DNA of 64,000 nucleotides, from the NCBI RefSeq assembly GCF_000425265.1, contig NZ_AUDC01000016.1:124001-188000 (forward strand), in the 5' to 3' direction. This document shows positions 46,165-55,490 of this stretch, one piece after another. Made by a program: the position numbers and the translations under genes. Position 1 is the stretch's first letter. Every line of letters starts with the position of its first letter. Source of the stretch: Maridesulfovibrio zosterae DSM 11974. Its GTDB lineage: Bacteria > Desulfobacterota > Desulfovibrionia > Desulfovibrionales > Desulfovibrionaceae. Below the pieces are notes generated by a model, which did no database searches, was not told the origin of the DNA, and worked only from the letters and a program-made list of their open reading frames with translations.

Positions 46165-47199
46165 TTAACCTTTCGTATGAACCCGCCCGCCGTCATTTGG
46201 AAAAACAGCTTTGGCATGTTCAAGGTGTCCGCCGGAAAAAGTCCATGTATCACAGCCCAGAGAAGACCATTGTTCACCGCCTAAAATAGCGGTATTGGCC
46301 TCGCCCGGACGCATTTCCAGAACAAGATCATACATAAAAGGCTCCACCAGATAACCGCGCACCAGATTGTCAAGTTTATCACCGTCACCATCTCCGGGCA
46401 GCATGCGATGAAACGATGTGGCCCCCAGTTCACGAATGACAATGGCGCATTTACTGGTACGGTCCTCAACCTCTTCACCTATCCATGTGCATTCACCCAG
46501 AACATTTGACGAAAGCCCAAGACTGAAGCGCTGATCTTCAGGGAGTTTGACCTTTCGCAGTACGCATTGTTCAACCCGTACATCATCATGTTTCAGTGAA
46601 TCTTTAAGCAGTGTTTTAAGGCCCAGCGCACTTCGCGGATACTGGCTGAACAGCCCGATATGACGATGCTGGCGGCATTCCTCCGGAACATAATCCAGAT
46701 ATTCCCTGTGCCCGAAACCAAGCAGGCAGTTTAGACGCTCCATCCATGCCCAGTCCTCTTCATCGAGAACTTTAAGCATAAGCCGCGAGCGGCTCCATGC
46801 CCTGAAAAATTGAATATAGACATCGTTGTTGATGATATCGATGAAATCACGGGTAACCGTTTTATCATCTGAAGCCTCGGTTAGAAGCTCTTCCGTATAG
46901 AAGACCGGCAGAGGAGATGATGCCCCGTAAAGCCCCATGAATGTTGTTTCAAGGCGGTAGCGGTCACCGTCTTCACGCTCGGTTTCCTCAATATCAGTCA
47001 GGTCAGTTGCGGGAAATCCAAGCGAAAGCTGAGGGCGCACACGCAGATGATCGCTGAAAAATTCTTCCAGTTCTTTGCCTGTGCACGCCTTGGAGTGCAG
47101 GCGCAACAAACGGATAGCCTGAAAAAAAGAAAATTCTGCGGGGTTTTCCAGCAGATTTCCGATTATAGAAGCGGGCGATCTCCGATCATCGCATTCCAC
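46165..47199 (-). CDS. tssG: T6SS baseplate protein TssG
   Basis: This 344-residue protein begins with the family motif ENPAEFSFFQAIRLL and contains YGASSPLPVFYTEELL. It is part of the wedge with TssE, TssF and TssK. The GTG at 47199 is supported by AAGGAGATG upstream within the end of tssF, so the two genes overlap by 37 bases and are co-translated. Confidence 0.95.
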   Translation of the reverse strand: MECDDRRSPASIIGNLLENPAEFSFFQAIRLLRLHSKACTGKELEEFFSDHLRVRPQLSLGFPATDLTDIEETEREDGDRYRLETTFMGLYGASSPLPVFYTEELLTEASDDKTVTRDFIDIINNDVYIQFFRAWSRSRLMLKVLDEEDWAWMERLNCLLGFGHREYLDYVPEECRQHRHIGLFSQYPRSALGLKTLLKDSLKHDDVRVEQCVLRKVKLPEDQRFSLGLSSNVLGECTWIGEEVEDRTSKCAIVIRELGATSFHRMLPGDGDGDKLDNLVRGYLVEPFMYDLVLEMRPGEANTAILGGEQWSSLGCDTWTFSGGHLEHAKAVFPNDGGRVHTKG

Positions 47200-48893
47200 T
47201 GGTACATCTCCTTATTTAAAGTATCTTCCACAGTGAGGCGTGTGAAGCAGTTCACCGATGAATAGCCTGCAAAAAAACGATTCATCACTGAACTGAAAAG
47301 GTACATGTCGCCGCTGTTTGCAAAGCCCTCTCCGGTCAGGGACATCTTGATTTCCCGCCCGCGCATAACCAGTCCGCGCACCAGACGGTCTCCTTCGCTC
47401 ACCTCCATACCCATGATTGCCTCCACCCGTTTAGTATTGGCAACGACTGAAGCCCGGTCACGTGTATCGGTAAAAACGTAAAGCTTAACCATTGCCCGCA
47501 GACTGTTCACATCGGCAACGGAAAGATAATTGATGTAAAGATGAGAAAGCAGCCGCCAGAGTAGATTCTGCCCGAGCGGAGGCTGTACAGGCGAAGTGGG
47601 CTGCCGGATATTTTCAAATGTAGCCAGTTCCGGCGAAGTCTCGGTCGGCTTTGAAATATCACCGTAACGAAGCTTTTCAGGCAGATTGCCATTAGTGCAG
47701 GTGAGTGACATGGAAAGAGTCTCAAGCCGGGGCTCATTGCCCTTGGAAGGATAGGCCACCGAAACAAAAAGATCAGTCTTGTCCCGCACAGGAGAACGGC
47801 GGTGATGTACCGTATACACAGGCATTTCACCGGCTTGCGGATTAAACATCTGGAAAGGTTTATAAGCCCTCTCCTCCACCGTACCCTGTACATATCCGGC
47901 TACAGAATCAACGGAATAAACCTGATAATCCCCGCCGGATTCACCCGACGGGCGCACCTGATATTCAGGACGCTTATGATCCAGCGAAACAGGTTCGGCA
48001 TCACGCTTGAAAAGATTGATCGCCGGAGTTGCAAAAAGGCAGAGATGCTCTTTACTCACCCGAATAGGATCAGAAGGAAGGTTATCGAATTCCAGAACTA
48101 TCTCAAAACTGCCTCCTTCACCACGTCCACGCCAGTTTTCAAGACCTGTTACATCAAAAAAAAGAAATTTTTCCGGCAGGATAAAATACTCCTGCAAAAT
48201 ACGGTAGCCCGGAAAGGACTGTGCAGGATAAGGCAGCAGAGCCTGTTCATCTTCAAAACCCACAGCCTTAATATTTCCCGGGCCCAGCATGGCTACCGAG
48301 CCGGAAGAAGAACTCACATACATCCCCTTGATGCAGTCAAAAAGGACCTTATACCGTGCTGAAGCTGCCGCCGCATCACCGCTTAAATGGAATCTGAGAC
48401 TTGAGACATCCCACTCATCAAGCGTCATGCCCTTAAGCTCAAGACCGATAATTAATGTTCCAGATGTTCCCGCACGCTGCGTCATCTCCACCCGGCTGAT
48501 AGTCAGCGGATGCAGATCGACATCAAAAGTGGTTGAAAAAGTACACTGGGTTCCAGTCACCGGAATAGATGCCAGCTGCGAACCGGAGGGGATCTTGACC
48601 GTTTCCATCAAACTCGCTTTAGGGGTAAACTTGATAATAGTTGTCGATGGTATGGGTCTTAAATAATGAGGAAAAACAAGCTGAACCAGACCATGCACGA
48701 TCTCTGGAAACTCATCATCAAGCTTCTGATTGATCATGCCGGACATAAATGCCGAGCCCTCAAGAAGACGCTCAACATCAGGATCAGCGCCCGGACCGGT
48801 CAGCATAGGAGCCAGTGCAGGGTGAGTCTGCGAAAATTCAACCGCCAGCTCACGCAGGTGGGTCAGTTCTCTTTCGTAATATTTTTCTATCAT
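47163..48893 (-). CDS. tssF: T6SS baseplate protein TssF
   Basis: This 576-residue protein starts with the TssF signature YYERELTHLRELAVEFSQTHPALAP... It has PHYLRPIPSTTIIKF near residue 75 and RDRASVVANTKRVEAIMG near 480. It forms the baseplate wedge with TssG. The start at 48893 lies five bases after the tssE stop and has no strong ribosome site, so it depends on coupling to tssE. Confidence 0.96.
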   Translation of the reverse strand: MIEKYYERELTHLRELAVEFSQTHPALAPMLTGPGADPDVERLLEGSAFMSGMINQKLDDEFPEIVHGLVQLVFPHYLRPIPSTTIIKFTPKASLMETVKIPSGSQLASIPVTGTQCTFSTTFDVDLHPLTISRVEMTQRAGTSGTLIIGLELKGMTLDEWDVSSLRFHLSGDAAAASARYKVLFDCIKGMYVSSSSGSVAMLGPGNIKAVGFEDEQALLPYPAQSFPGYRILQEYFILPEKFLFFDVTGLENWRGRGEGGSFEIVLEFDNLPSDPIRVSKEHLCLFATPAINLFKRDAEPVSLDHKRPEYQVRPSGESGGDYQVYSVDSVAGYVQGTVEERAYKPFQMFNPQAGEMPVYTVHHRRSPVRDKTDLFVSVAYPSKGNEPRLETLSMSLTCTNGNLPEKLRYGDISKPTETSPELATFENIRQPTSPVQPPLGQNLLWRLLSHLYINYLSVADVNSLRAMVKLYVFTDTRDRASVVANTKRVEAIMGMEVSEGDRLVRGLVMRGREIKMSLTGEGFANSGDMYLFSSVMNRFFAGYSSVNCFTRLTVEDTLNKEMYQWNAMIGDRPLL

Positions 48894-48897
48894 AATA

Positions 48898-49317
48898 TCA
48901 GCTGTCTATAATATTAATACGGCCGTCAGGGTCCAGCACAGTCTCAAAAACTACAGGCATGTCATGACCCTCCAGCGCAAGCTTGGCCTGCAACTTGAAT
49001 TGCAGAGATAAGGGCATGTCCTCGTCAGGAATAAACTCTATCTTCACGTTCTCAAGTCTCGGCTCATATTTAAGAATGACCTCCGTCATCGATTCCTCAA
49101 TGTCACGAACAGCGTCCAGACCAGTCGCACCGATCATAGACGTAAAATCAGGTACACCGAAATCAGGAGCAATCTGAGCGTTGCCCTGCCTCGTATTCAG
49201 AATCATACGCAGGTAATTCAGAATAGACTTAACCACCTGACCCGGCTCCGCGACATCCCGCCTGTCAGGGTCCTGCTCCATAAACCTGATACGCTCCAAC
49301 AACCGCTGCTCGTTCAA
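48898..49317 (-). CDS. tssE: T6SS baseplate protein TssE (gp25-like)
   Basis: This 139-residue protein is a gpW/gp25 lysozyme-like wedge component (SILNYLRMILNTRQGNAQIAPDFG near 30-53, EPRLENVKIEFI). The start is TTG at 49317, selected because GGAGG lies five bases upstream and the resulting N-terminus (MNEQRLLERI) is the expected one. The GGAGG is part of the GCCTCCGGCGGC element, read on the minus strand. It lies 182 bases after the hcp stop, with a strong hairpin between. Confidence 0.93.
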   Translation of the reverse strand: MNEQRLLERIRFMEQDPDRRDVAEPGQVVKSILNYLRMILNTRQGNAQIAPDFGVPDFTSMIGATGLDAVRDIEESMTEVILKYEPRLENVKIEFIPDEDMPLSLQFKLQAKLALEGHDMPVVFETVLDPDGRINIIDS

Positions 49318-49321
49318 GAAT

Positions 49322-49359
49322 GCCTCCGGCGGCTTAAACCCTTTTGGGAAAAAGGGTTT
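49322..49359 (+). repeat. GCCTCCGGCGGC hairpin element, copy 2
   Basis: The core GCCTCCGGCGGC at 49322-49333 is followed by a perfect hairpin of aaaccctttt (49336-49345) with aaaagggttt (49350-49359). On the minus strand it precedes and supplies the Shine-Dalgarno site of tssE. Confidence 0.9.
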
Positions 49360-49445
49360 GAGAATCCCAAAAACTTTTAGTTGGGTTAGAAATTTAAAAT
49401 TACCCGATCACAAAATGCGAAGCTTAATAAAAAGTTTAGGAGAGG

Positions 49446-49475
49446 CCAGAGAACCCTTTAAAAAGGGTTCTCTGG
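49446..49475. other. Perfect hairpin between hcp and tssE
   Basis: A 14-base arm, ccagagaacccttt, is perfectly complementary to the 14 bases ending at 49475, with a two-base loop. No T run follows on the minus strand. It lies 25 bases after the hcp stop and probably stabilises the hcp mRNA end or partly terminates, giving high hcp over downstream genes. Confidence 0.85.
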
Positions 49476-49499
49476 ACCTCGGAGAGATCTGAGAGTTCT

Positions 49500-49982
49500 T
49501 TAACTTGATTTCCAATCGTCGGTGTATTCGATATTTCCATCAGCGTAGGTCCAGGTAATTTTTGAATAGGTGAAGCTGACTTCTTCCATATCGTGATACG
49601 CTTTATTTTCTTCTAGAAAGGTCATTGGTTTGAAGCTGTGCAGGTTAACGATAATGGCTTCTTCCATTTTGATTGTGTAATATTTCTTTTCAAGTCCAGT
49701 GGGGTCGATGTGGTAGTGATCGATTTCAACGGTGAGCTGTTCGCCTTTGCAGCATGCCTGAGCGAGTTTCGGTGAGGCGTTATCAACATGTTTGACTACA
49801 GAAAAGGGTTTATGAATACGCTGTCCGGTGGGCAGTCCGGTATGTGTATCCTTTGGAATTTCAACATTATGATCGATAGAATAAACGAGCATGGTATCTT
49901 TTTTATCGCCAAGTTGCGTGCAATCGCCTTTGATCTGTCCCTGAGTCTTGCCGGTTACTTTCATGTACGAAGTTAAAGCCAT
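49500..49982 (-). CDS. hcp: T6SS tube protein Hcp (TssD)
   Basis: This 160-residue protein has the Hcp beta-barrel pattern: YMKVTGKTQGQIKGDCTQLG at the start, and KPFSVVKHVDNASPKLAQA and EVSFTYSKITWTYADG near the end. It forms the hexameric tube that carries or pushes effectors. The ATG at 49982 follows GGAGAAGGATC, a strong site fitting high expression. It is separated from tssC by 88 bases. Confidence 0.95.
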   Translation of the reverse strand: MALTSYMKVTGKTQGQIKGDCTQLGDKKDTMLVYSIDHNVEIPKDTHTGLPTGQRIHKPFSVVKHVDNASPKLAQACCKGEQLTVEIDHYHIDPTGLEKKYYTIKMEEAIIVNLHSFKPMTFLEENKAYHDMEEVSFTYSKITWTYADGNIEYTDDWKSS

Positions 49983-50070
49983 GATCCTTCTCCTTCAAAT
50001 TTCATGTTAGAATTGCTTGATTCACTGCCGGAAAACCTGTCACAGACAGTGCCGGCATTGGGATACGGAA

Positions 50071-51555
50071 CTATTCTTTCTCCAGTTTACCGACCAGAGA
50101 CAGGGTGAATGCTGCGCCCATGTACTTGAAATGGGGACGAGCTTTCAGCGATACAGAATACCAGCCCGGATCACCTTCCACATCACTTACTTCGATCTTG
50201 GCCATGCGCAGCGGTCTGCGGCTGCGGACACTTGGCGCAGGATTATCCATTTCAGTCACATACTGCGATATCCATGTGTTGAGTTCACGTTCAAGATCGC
50301 CACGCTCTTTCCATGTACCGATGTTTTCACGCTGGATAACCTTTATGTAATGGGCCAGCCGATCCATGATCATCATGTACGGAAGCTGCGTGGACAGCTT
50401 GTAGTTCATCTCTGCTTCTTTTCCTTCCTTGCTGGTTCCGAAAAATTTCGGTTTCTGGGTAGAGTTGGCAGAGAAAAAGGCTGCGTTATCACTTCCTTTA
50501 CGCATGGTCAGGCCGATGAATCCCTCTTCCGCAAGTTCGTATTCCCTGCGTTCTGAGAGCAGCACCTGAGTAGGAATTTTAGTCTGGACTGCGCCCATAG
50601 CCTCGTACTGATAGAGAGGCAGATCTTCAACAGCCCCGCCGCCCTGCGGACCGATGATATTGGCGCACCAGCGATACTTGGCAAATGAATCTGTAAGCTT
50701 GGATGCAAAGGCAAAAGCAGTATTGCCCCAGCAGAAATCATCATCTCCATCTGTAACGGATTCCTGATAATTAAAGCTTTTTGCAGGGAGAGTATCCTGA
50801 CCATAAGGAAGGCGGAGCAGGAATTTAGGCAGGGTCAGGCCCACATTGCGTGCATCGTCAGAATCGCGGAAAGAATTCCACTTGGCATATTGCGGCATTT
50901 CAAAAATAGATTTCAGATCCTTGAGATTAGGAAGCTCGCTCCATTTTTCAATGCCGAAAAACTCCGGTCCGGCAGCCGCGATAAACGGAGCATGAGTCAT
51001 GGTTGCAACCGAGGCGGAGTACTGCAACAGCTTCATGTCCTGCGGGCCGGGACCGAAATCATAATTACCGATAAGCGCCCCGAAAGGCTGTCCGCCGAAC
51101 TGGCCGTATTCGGCAGTATAGGCCTGCTTGTAGAGACCGGATTTAGTAATTTCCGGCGCATCGTCAAAGTCATCAAGCAGATCCTGTTTAGACACATTCA
51201 TGAGCTGGATACGGACATTTTCGCGAAAATTTGTCCGGTCCACCAGAAACTTGAGCGAGCGCCATGAAGACTCAAGCTTCGTGAATTCCTTGTTATGAAT
51301 GATAGAATCCATCTGTGCAGAAAGCTTCTGGTCGATCTGGGCCAGCATGTCATCAACCAGATTGCCGGAAACCTTGGCTCCTTCACGTTCAGGCTTGACC
51401 ATTTCTTCAAGAAAAGCCTGCAACCCTGCCTTGGTAACGGAATAAGCTTCATCACTGGGCTTAAGTTTAGTAGCTTCTACAATATCATCCAGCAGAGAAC
51501 CTTCAGCAGTACTCTCTGCGGCCTGTTCCTGTTGTTCAAGTTTTTCTTCAGCCAT
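50071..51555 (-). CDS. tssC: T6SS large sheath protein TssC
   Basis: This 494-residue protein is full length for the family (ESSWRSLKFLVDRTNF near residue 92, GQFGGQPFGALIGNYDFGPG, IGLTMRKGSDNAAFFSANS). It polymerises with TssB into the contractile sheath. It starts 12 bases after the tssB stop behind AAGGGGG. Confidence 0.97.
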   Translation of the reverse strand: MAEEKLEQQEQAAESTAEGSLLDDIVEATKLKPSDEAYSVTKAGLQAFLEEMVKPEREGAKVSGNLVDDMLAQIDQKLSAQMDSIIHNKEFTKLESSWRSLKFLVDRTNFRENVRIQLMNVSKQDLLDDFDDAPEITKSGLYKQAYTAEYGQFGGQPFGALIGNYDFGPGPQDMKLLQYSASVATMTHAPFIAAAGPEFFGIEKWSELPNLKDLKSIFEMPQYAKWNSFRDSDDARNVGLTLPKFLLRLPYGQDTLPAKSFNYQESVTDGDDDFCWGNTAFAFASKLTDSFAKYRWCANIIGPQGGGAVEDLPLYQYEAMGAVQTKIPTQVLLSERREYELAEEGFIGLTMRKGSDNAAFFSANSTQKPKFFGTSKEGKEAEMNYKLSTQLPYMMIMDRLAHYIKVIQRENIGTWKERGDLERELNTWISQYVTEMDNPAPSVRSRRPLRMAKIEVSDVEGDPGWYSVSLKARPHFKYMGAAFTLSLVGKLEKE

Positions 51556-51567
51556 TTATATGCCCCC

Positions 51568-52050
51568 TTACTCAATTCCGAGTTCTTTAAGCAGCCGTTC
51601 ACGTGCGCCTGTATCCTTCACCAGACTCTGCACCTTTTTCCTGAATTCAGGTACATTTGACAGAGGACTCTTAAGGGCCTTGAGAGCTTCGCGAAGCTCC
51701 ATGAGCTGTTGCAGTTCAGGAACCTGATTAATAATCTGATCAGGGTCAAAATCCTTGAGACTGTTGAATTTAAGCTTCACTGCCATCTGAGCATCAGCTT
51801 CATCGGTGAGCCTGTTATCAACACCGATATTGAGTTCCAGATCCTGCGCTTTAAGAACATCATTGAAATTGTCCTTATCAATGTTCACAGGATCACGGTC
51901 TTCAACCATTCTTTCATCTTCTTTCTGAGTGAAATCACCCATGACCAGGAGCTTGAGAGGAAGTTCAACTTCTTCTTTCGCATCTCCGGTCTCCGGTTTG
52001 TAAACTATGTTCACTCTTTCTTTAGGGGCTACTGAGCCTTCTTTCGCCAT
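51568..52050 (-). CDS. tssB: T6SS small sheath protein TssB
   Basis: This 160-residue protein has the TssB pattern LPLKLLVMGDFTQKEDERMVEDR near residue 27 and the C-terminal region FNSLKDFDPDQIINQVPELQQLMELREAL. It forms the sheath with TssC. The ATG at 52050 follows GGAGG, 46 bases after the tssA stop. Confidence 0.97.
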   Translation of the reverse strand: MAKEGSVAPKERVNIVYKPETGDAKEEVELPLKLLVMGDFTQKEDERMVEDRDPVNIDKDNFNDVLKAQDLELNIGVDNRLTDEADAQMAVKLKFNSLKDFDPDQIINQVPELQQLMELREALKALKSPLSNVPEFRKKVQSLVKDTGARERLLKELGIE

Positions 52051-52096
52051 GTTTTCGACCTCCGGTAAATCGTTCTGAAATTTCTTGCCGTAGCCT

Positions 52097-53647
52097 TTAA
52101 TTCAATCCGTTTATTTTAAGCGCATCAGCAGGACTGATCCTGCCTAAACGCTGTAATGTCTTAACTGCCAGAGCCGCAGAATCTTCGCTGCCTTCGGCAA
52201 TAAGCGCCTCGTAGACAGCCTTCAGACCATTTAAAGCCAAATCCGGCTCCCAATTTTCAAGGTTGAAATGCTCAATATGATCAAGCACCTCCATAACATG
52301 CACATGGGCAAGCCCGCTCTGATTCATATCTGTAAGAATTCCGATCAGGCCAAGCCGCAATAAAAAGCTGTCACGCAAAGAGGGAGTCCTATTATAACTA
52401 TCCTGAATAAGGCTGACTGCGTCAAATAATTTTTTACTATTTACCAGCTCGGATGCCTTGGACAGCACCTTTGCACTCTCAGAATCAGGAGCTGAAGAGC
52501 CGGAAGAATCCTGCCCGGAAGATTTCCCCATAGAACGCAGCCAGCTTTTTGTTTTAGCATCCGCAAATGGCGTTCCGTCTGAAAAAGATAAAGCTTCAAG
52601 GCCGTTTAACCGGCCCACAAAATGTGAAATATCAAGTTCAATGCTCTTTTTGGCATCGGCATAATCACTGCCCATGCCCTCCAGAGCTTCGGCTGTGAAA
52701 CGGCTTAAATCCAGCCAGAAAAGAAATTCTCCGACTCTGGATTCGGCAGCCTGCACTGCGCCGGAGAAATCCCCTGCCGCAAGCTGAGCTTCAATAGAAC
52801 TTTTTACCGAGCTGTCAGGAGGAGGAATCATAGTTTTACCACCCTGCGCAGGAGGAGGTACGGAAATAAGCATCCATGAACTGAGCCTTCTGACCCGATA
52901 CCCCACGAAATTAGGAAGATCGTTGGCAAGCATATAGGCTGAAACAGCAGAAAAATAGGAAAGGCCGCTTTTAAGCTCGGCTGAACATTCGTCAGCGGAA
53001 TTGATATTCCCCACAGCAGCAGGGCCGGTGGATGGTGTAGAAGTTGTAACGGAGCCTGAAGGAGCATCCCCTGAACCGGACTGTTCGTCAGGTTCAGCTG
53101 TTTCCTCCGGTCCTGCTTCAACAGGCAGGCGGTCAACATAACCCAGCAGATTATGCAGCGCAGGCGCTTCTTCAGATGTCTCGGATAACGCCTGATCCAG
53201 ATTTACTAAACGCTGAGTAAGAAGTTCAGCATCGTCTTTGCTTAAGTCAGGACCATCATAATTTTGAAGAAATTTCTGTGCATTTTCCGCCCACCATTTT
53301 ACAGCACTGAAACGCCCGCGCATACGTTTTTTAGCAGGATACATGGTATCCCAGTATTCAGTGACCAGATCGAGCAGAATCTGTGTGCTGACAGAAAGAC
53401 CTTCTACCCCCTTCAATTGAATCAGGGCCGCTCCCAGATAGGAAGCAACTTTCATATCTTTGGATTTATTCAGAAGAATTGCAGAACAAAGCTTTGCAAC
53501 ATGTTTCCAGTCAATAATCCCGCCAGTAACACTGGTAAGTTTATCAACTTCCTGCTGCAACTCATCATATTCAGGCTCATACCGGGCATCTTTTCCGGCT
53601 GGGCTTGCATCACTTACAGGCTTTTTTCCAAGATCAAGAAGCTCCAT
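52097..53647 (-). CDS. tssA: T6SS assembly protein TssA (ImpA-N / VasJ type)
   Basis: This 516-residue protein has an ImpA N-terminal domain (residues about 5-125; DWKHVAKLCSAILLNKSKDMKV, WDTMYPAKKRMRGRFSAVKWW), a Ser/Gly/Pro-rich linker (about 170-205) and a VasJ-like C-terminal domain (about 215-516; AAESRVGEFLFWLDLSRFTAEAL). It caps the growing tube and sheath. The ATG at 53647 follows GGGAGG. It is the first gene of the main leftward T6SS operon. Confidence 0.93.
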   Translation of the reverse strand: MELLDLGKKPVSDASPAGKDARYEPEYDELQQEVDKLTSVTGGIIDWKHVAKLCSAILLNKSKDMKVASYLGAALIQLKGVEGLSVSTQILLDLVTEYWDTMYPAKKRMRGRFSAVKWWAENAQKFLQNYDGPDLSKDDAELLTQRLVNLDQALSETSEEAPALHNLLGYVDRLPVEAGPEETAEPDEQSGSGDAPSGSVTTSTPSTGPAAVGNINSADECSAELKSGLSYFSAVSAYMLANDLPNFVGYRVRRLSSWMLISVPPPAQGGKTMIPPPDSSVKSSIEAQLAAGDFSGAVQAAESRVGEFLFWLDLSRFTAEALEGMGSDYADAKKSIELDISHFVGRLNGLEALSFSDGTPFADAKTKSWLRSMGKSSGQDSSGSSAPDSESAKVLSKASELVNSKKLFDAVSLIQDSYNRTPSLRDSFLLRLGLIGILTDMNQSGLAHVHVMEVLDHIEHFNLENWEPDLALNGLKAVYEALIAEGSEDSAALAVKTLQRLGRISPADALKINGLN

Positions 53648-53969
53648 TTATCCTCCCGAAAAAGTGGGAAAAGAGATTACAATTCCAGCTATCGGCAAAG
53701 CTTAGCCGACTAGACACGGGTGCATATCTAAAGAGACTTACTCATGATCATAATCCATACTGAGGACTATAGCAAACGCTGGTTCAAAAAAATGTGAGAA
53801 GTTTTTCATAAATAAATAATTCATGAATTTTAATTAGTAAGCGGACCCGAGTCTCCTGTTTCATGTCCGGGCGTGCAGCTAACCACAATCGGTAAAACTG
53901 GTGAGCTGTAGCGGTGTAAGTACCTGCTAGCACGTAATTTTAACTCGTTAGACCACGGTGTGACAGAGA
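53648..53969. other. Divergent promoter region with a structured segment
   Basis: These 322 bases carry the promoter of the main T6SS operon (leftward) and of the 506-residue gene (rightward). Around 53870-53935, cgtgcagc pairs with gctagcacg (one bulge), enclosing other short inverted repeats (cagct with agctg). This could be a leader RNA or a protein-binding site. No sigma-54 -24/-12 site was found by eye. Confidence 0.5.
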
Positions 53970-55490
53970 ATGACTCAAGAAAATAAAATTTATAACAAAC
54001 TTTCTTATACGGGCAGACGTATAATCGTAGGACTTATCAACTGTGCTCCGGCATTTGGTGAACCGTTCCCTTTTGTTATATCCACCCTTGCAACTACAGC
54101 CCGTTGCAGCAAACTGAGCGTACTGCGTAACCTTAAAAAGGCACAGCAATACGGCCTGTTAGAGCGCAGAATAAGTCGTTCCGGTCACAGGTTCGGTTCA
54201 GTCATTACCCTGCACAAAGACAAATGCATTGCATTTAAAAGCTGTTATGATGCTGATACCGAAAGCGGTCGGTATGAAGAGCATGCAACTGAAACTGAAC
54301 GGTATCTGTACACTGAGGGCAGTAAAAAGGCTGCAAGCCCAGCTGTTGCAGGCATTATGCTTAATCCTCAAAATGAAACGGACCGGATGTTCCAGTGTCT
54401 TTCCGATCAGGGGAAACGCATCTTCGGTATCATCTGTGACAGATTCACTGAGAGCGGGCAGAATGAAACAGGGCTGGTAATCCAGACAATTGCACGGCAG
54501 GCAAAGTGCAGTGAAGTCACCGCACGAAGAGTTATCAGCAAGGCTCATAAAGCTGGAATATTTACTAAAAAGACTCATGACCGTGGATCACGGTTCGGCA
54601 TTATCCTGACCGAAAACAAGCCGCAGTCAACCCGTTTGCGAGAACTTTTAAAAGCATATCCAGCCGCGCCTGATACTGATGCTGAACGCTGTTATGCTTC
54701 TGTTAGCGGACCTGACACGTATCATACCTGCAATGTTACCAATCCTGAAACCGCTCCTGAGCGATATGCTGTGACCAATGCTGAGCGTATACACAGTGAA
54801 GCTGGAATCCCTTTATTTTCGGGCAATATGCAGGGATCAACGGGCTGCCCGGCACCGGATGCTGATCGGTATCGGCAGCCGCCTATATTAGATAGACAGA
54901 TAAAGAATCTATCTTTTGATGAAAATTCGGAAGAAGAAAGGTGGGCGAACCGTCTGCTCAGTATCAGCGTGGATGAATTTCAGATTCTATGGGCCTGCCT
55001 GCATCGTGAACACTTCGGTCCTGATCAGCTCCGTCAGATTGTTAAACACCGTATCAGTTTCGGTGAGACGATTCTCGATATTGAGAATTCACTGCACGCA
55101 GCCCATTTTGAACTGGAAAACAAAACCTTTCCCAAGGCCCGTAAAGGAATCTGTAACTACCTTTTCGCCACCCTGAAAAACAAAGGGACATGGCGCAGGC
55201 CCGTAGGATTTATGACGCCCAATGAACAGGCTCTTGCCAATGCCAAACGGGAAGCTGAAGTATTGCTGGAGATTAAAAATGTAGCGAAAGAAAGGAAGAA
55301 GAAAGAAGAACAGGCCGATACTACAAGAAAATTCGAAGCATGGCTCAAAGACCAAAATACCGAAGAGTTGCAGGAGATCGATGAAGCATGCGTACTGCCG
55401 CTGCGAACAGACGAATCAAAACTTAACTGGCGCAAGACATGGTGGAGAAAGAATTTATTAAAAAATGCCTCCGGCGGCCAAAGGGAATAA
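53970..55490 (+). CDS. Protein with two winged-helix-like repeats, function unknown
   Basis: This is a 506-residue protein. Residues about 14-80 (RRIIVGLINCAPAFGE ... TARCSKLSVLRNLKKAQQYGLLERR) and 148-215 (KRIFGIICDRFTESGQ ... AKCSEVTARRVISKAHKAGIFTKK) are two copies of one helix-turn-helix module, each followed by an RFG segment. The C-terminal third is helical and Lys/Glu-rich. The layout recalls plasmid or phage replication and transcription proteins, but no family is certain. The last codons, NASGGQRE, are encoded by copy 3 of the GCCTCCGGCGGC element, with the stop inside the hairpin loop. It is divergent from tssA. The start has only a weak site. Confidence 0.75.
   Translation: MTQENKIYNKLSYTGRRIIVGLINCAPAFGEPFPFVISTLATTARCSKLSVLRNLKKAQQYGLLERRISRSGHRFGSVITLHKDKCIAFKSCYDADTESGRYEEHATETERYLYTEGSKKAASPAVAGIMLNPQNETDRMFQCLSDQGKRIFGIICDRFTESGQNETGLVIQTIARQAKCSEVTARRVISKAHKAGIFTKKTHDRGSRFGIILTENKPQSTRLRELLKAYPAAPDTDAERCYASVSGPDTYHTCNVTNPETAPERYAVTNAERIHSEAGIPLFSGNMQGSTGCPAPDADRYRQPPILDRQIKNLSFDENSEEERWANRLLSISVDEFQILWACLHREHFGPDQLRQIVKHRISFGETILDIENSLHAAHFELENKTFPKARKGICNYLFATLKNKGTWRRPVGFMTPNEQALANAKREAEVLLEIKNVAKERKKKEEQADTTRKFEAWLKDQNTEELQEIDEACVLPLRTDESKLNWRKTWWRKNLLKNASGGQRE

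Noticed and set aside
53648-53800. Sigma-54 promoter for the T6SS operon
   Set aside because: T6SS loci are often sigma-54 dependent, but I could not find a GG-N10-GC motif of good quality on the minus strand upstream of tssA.
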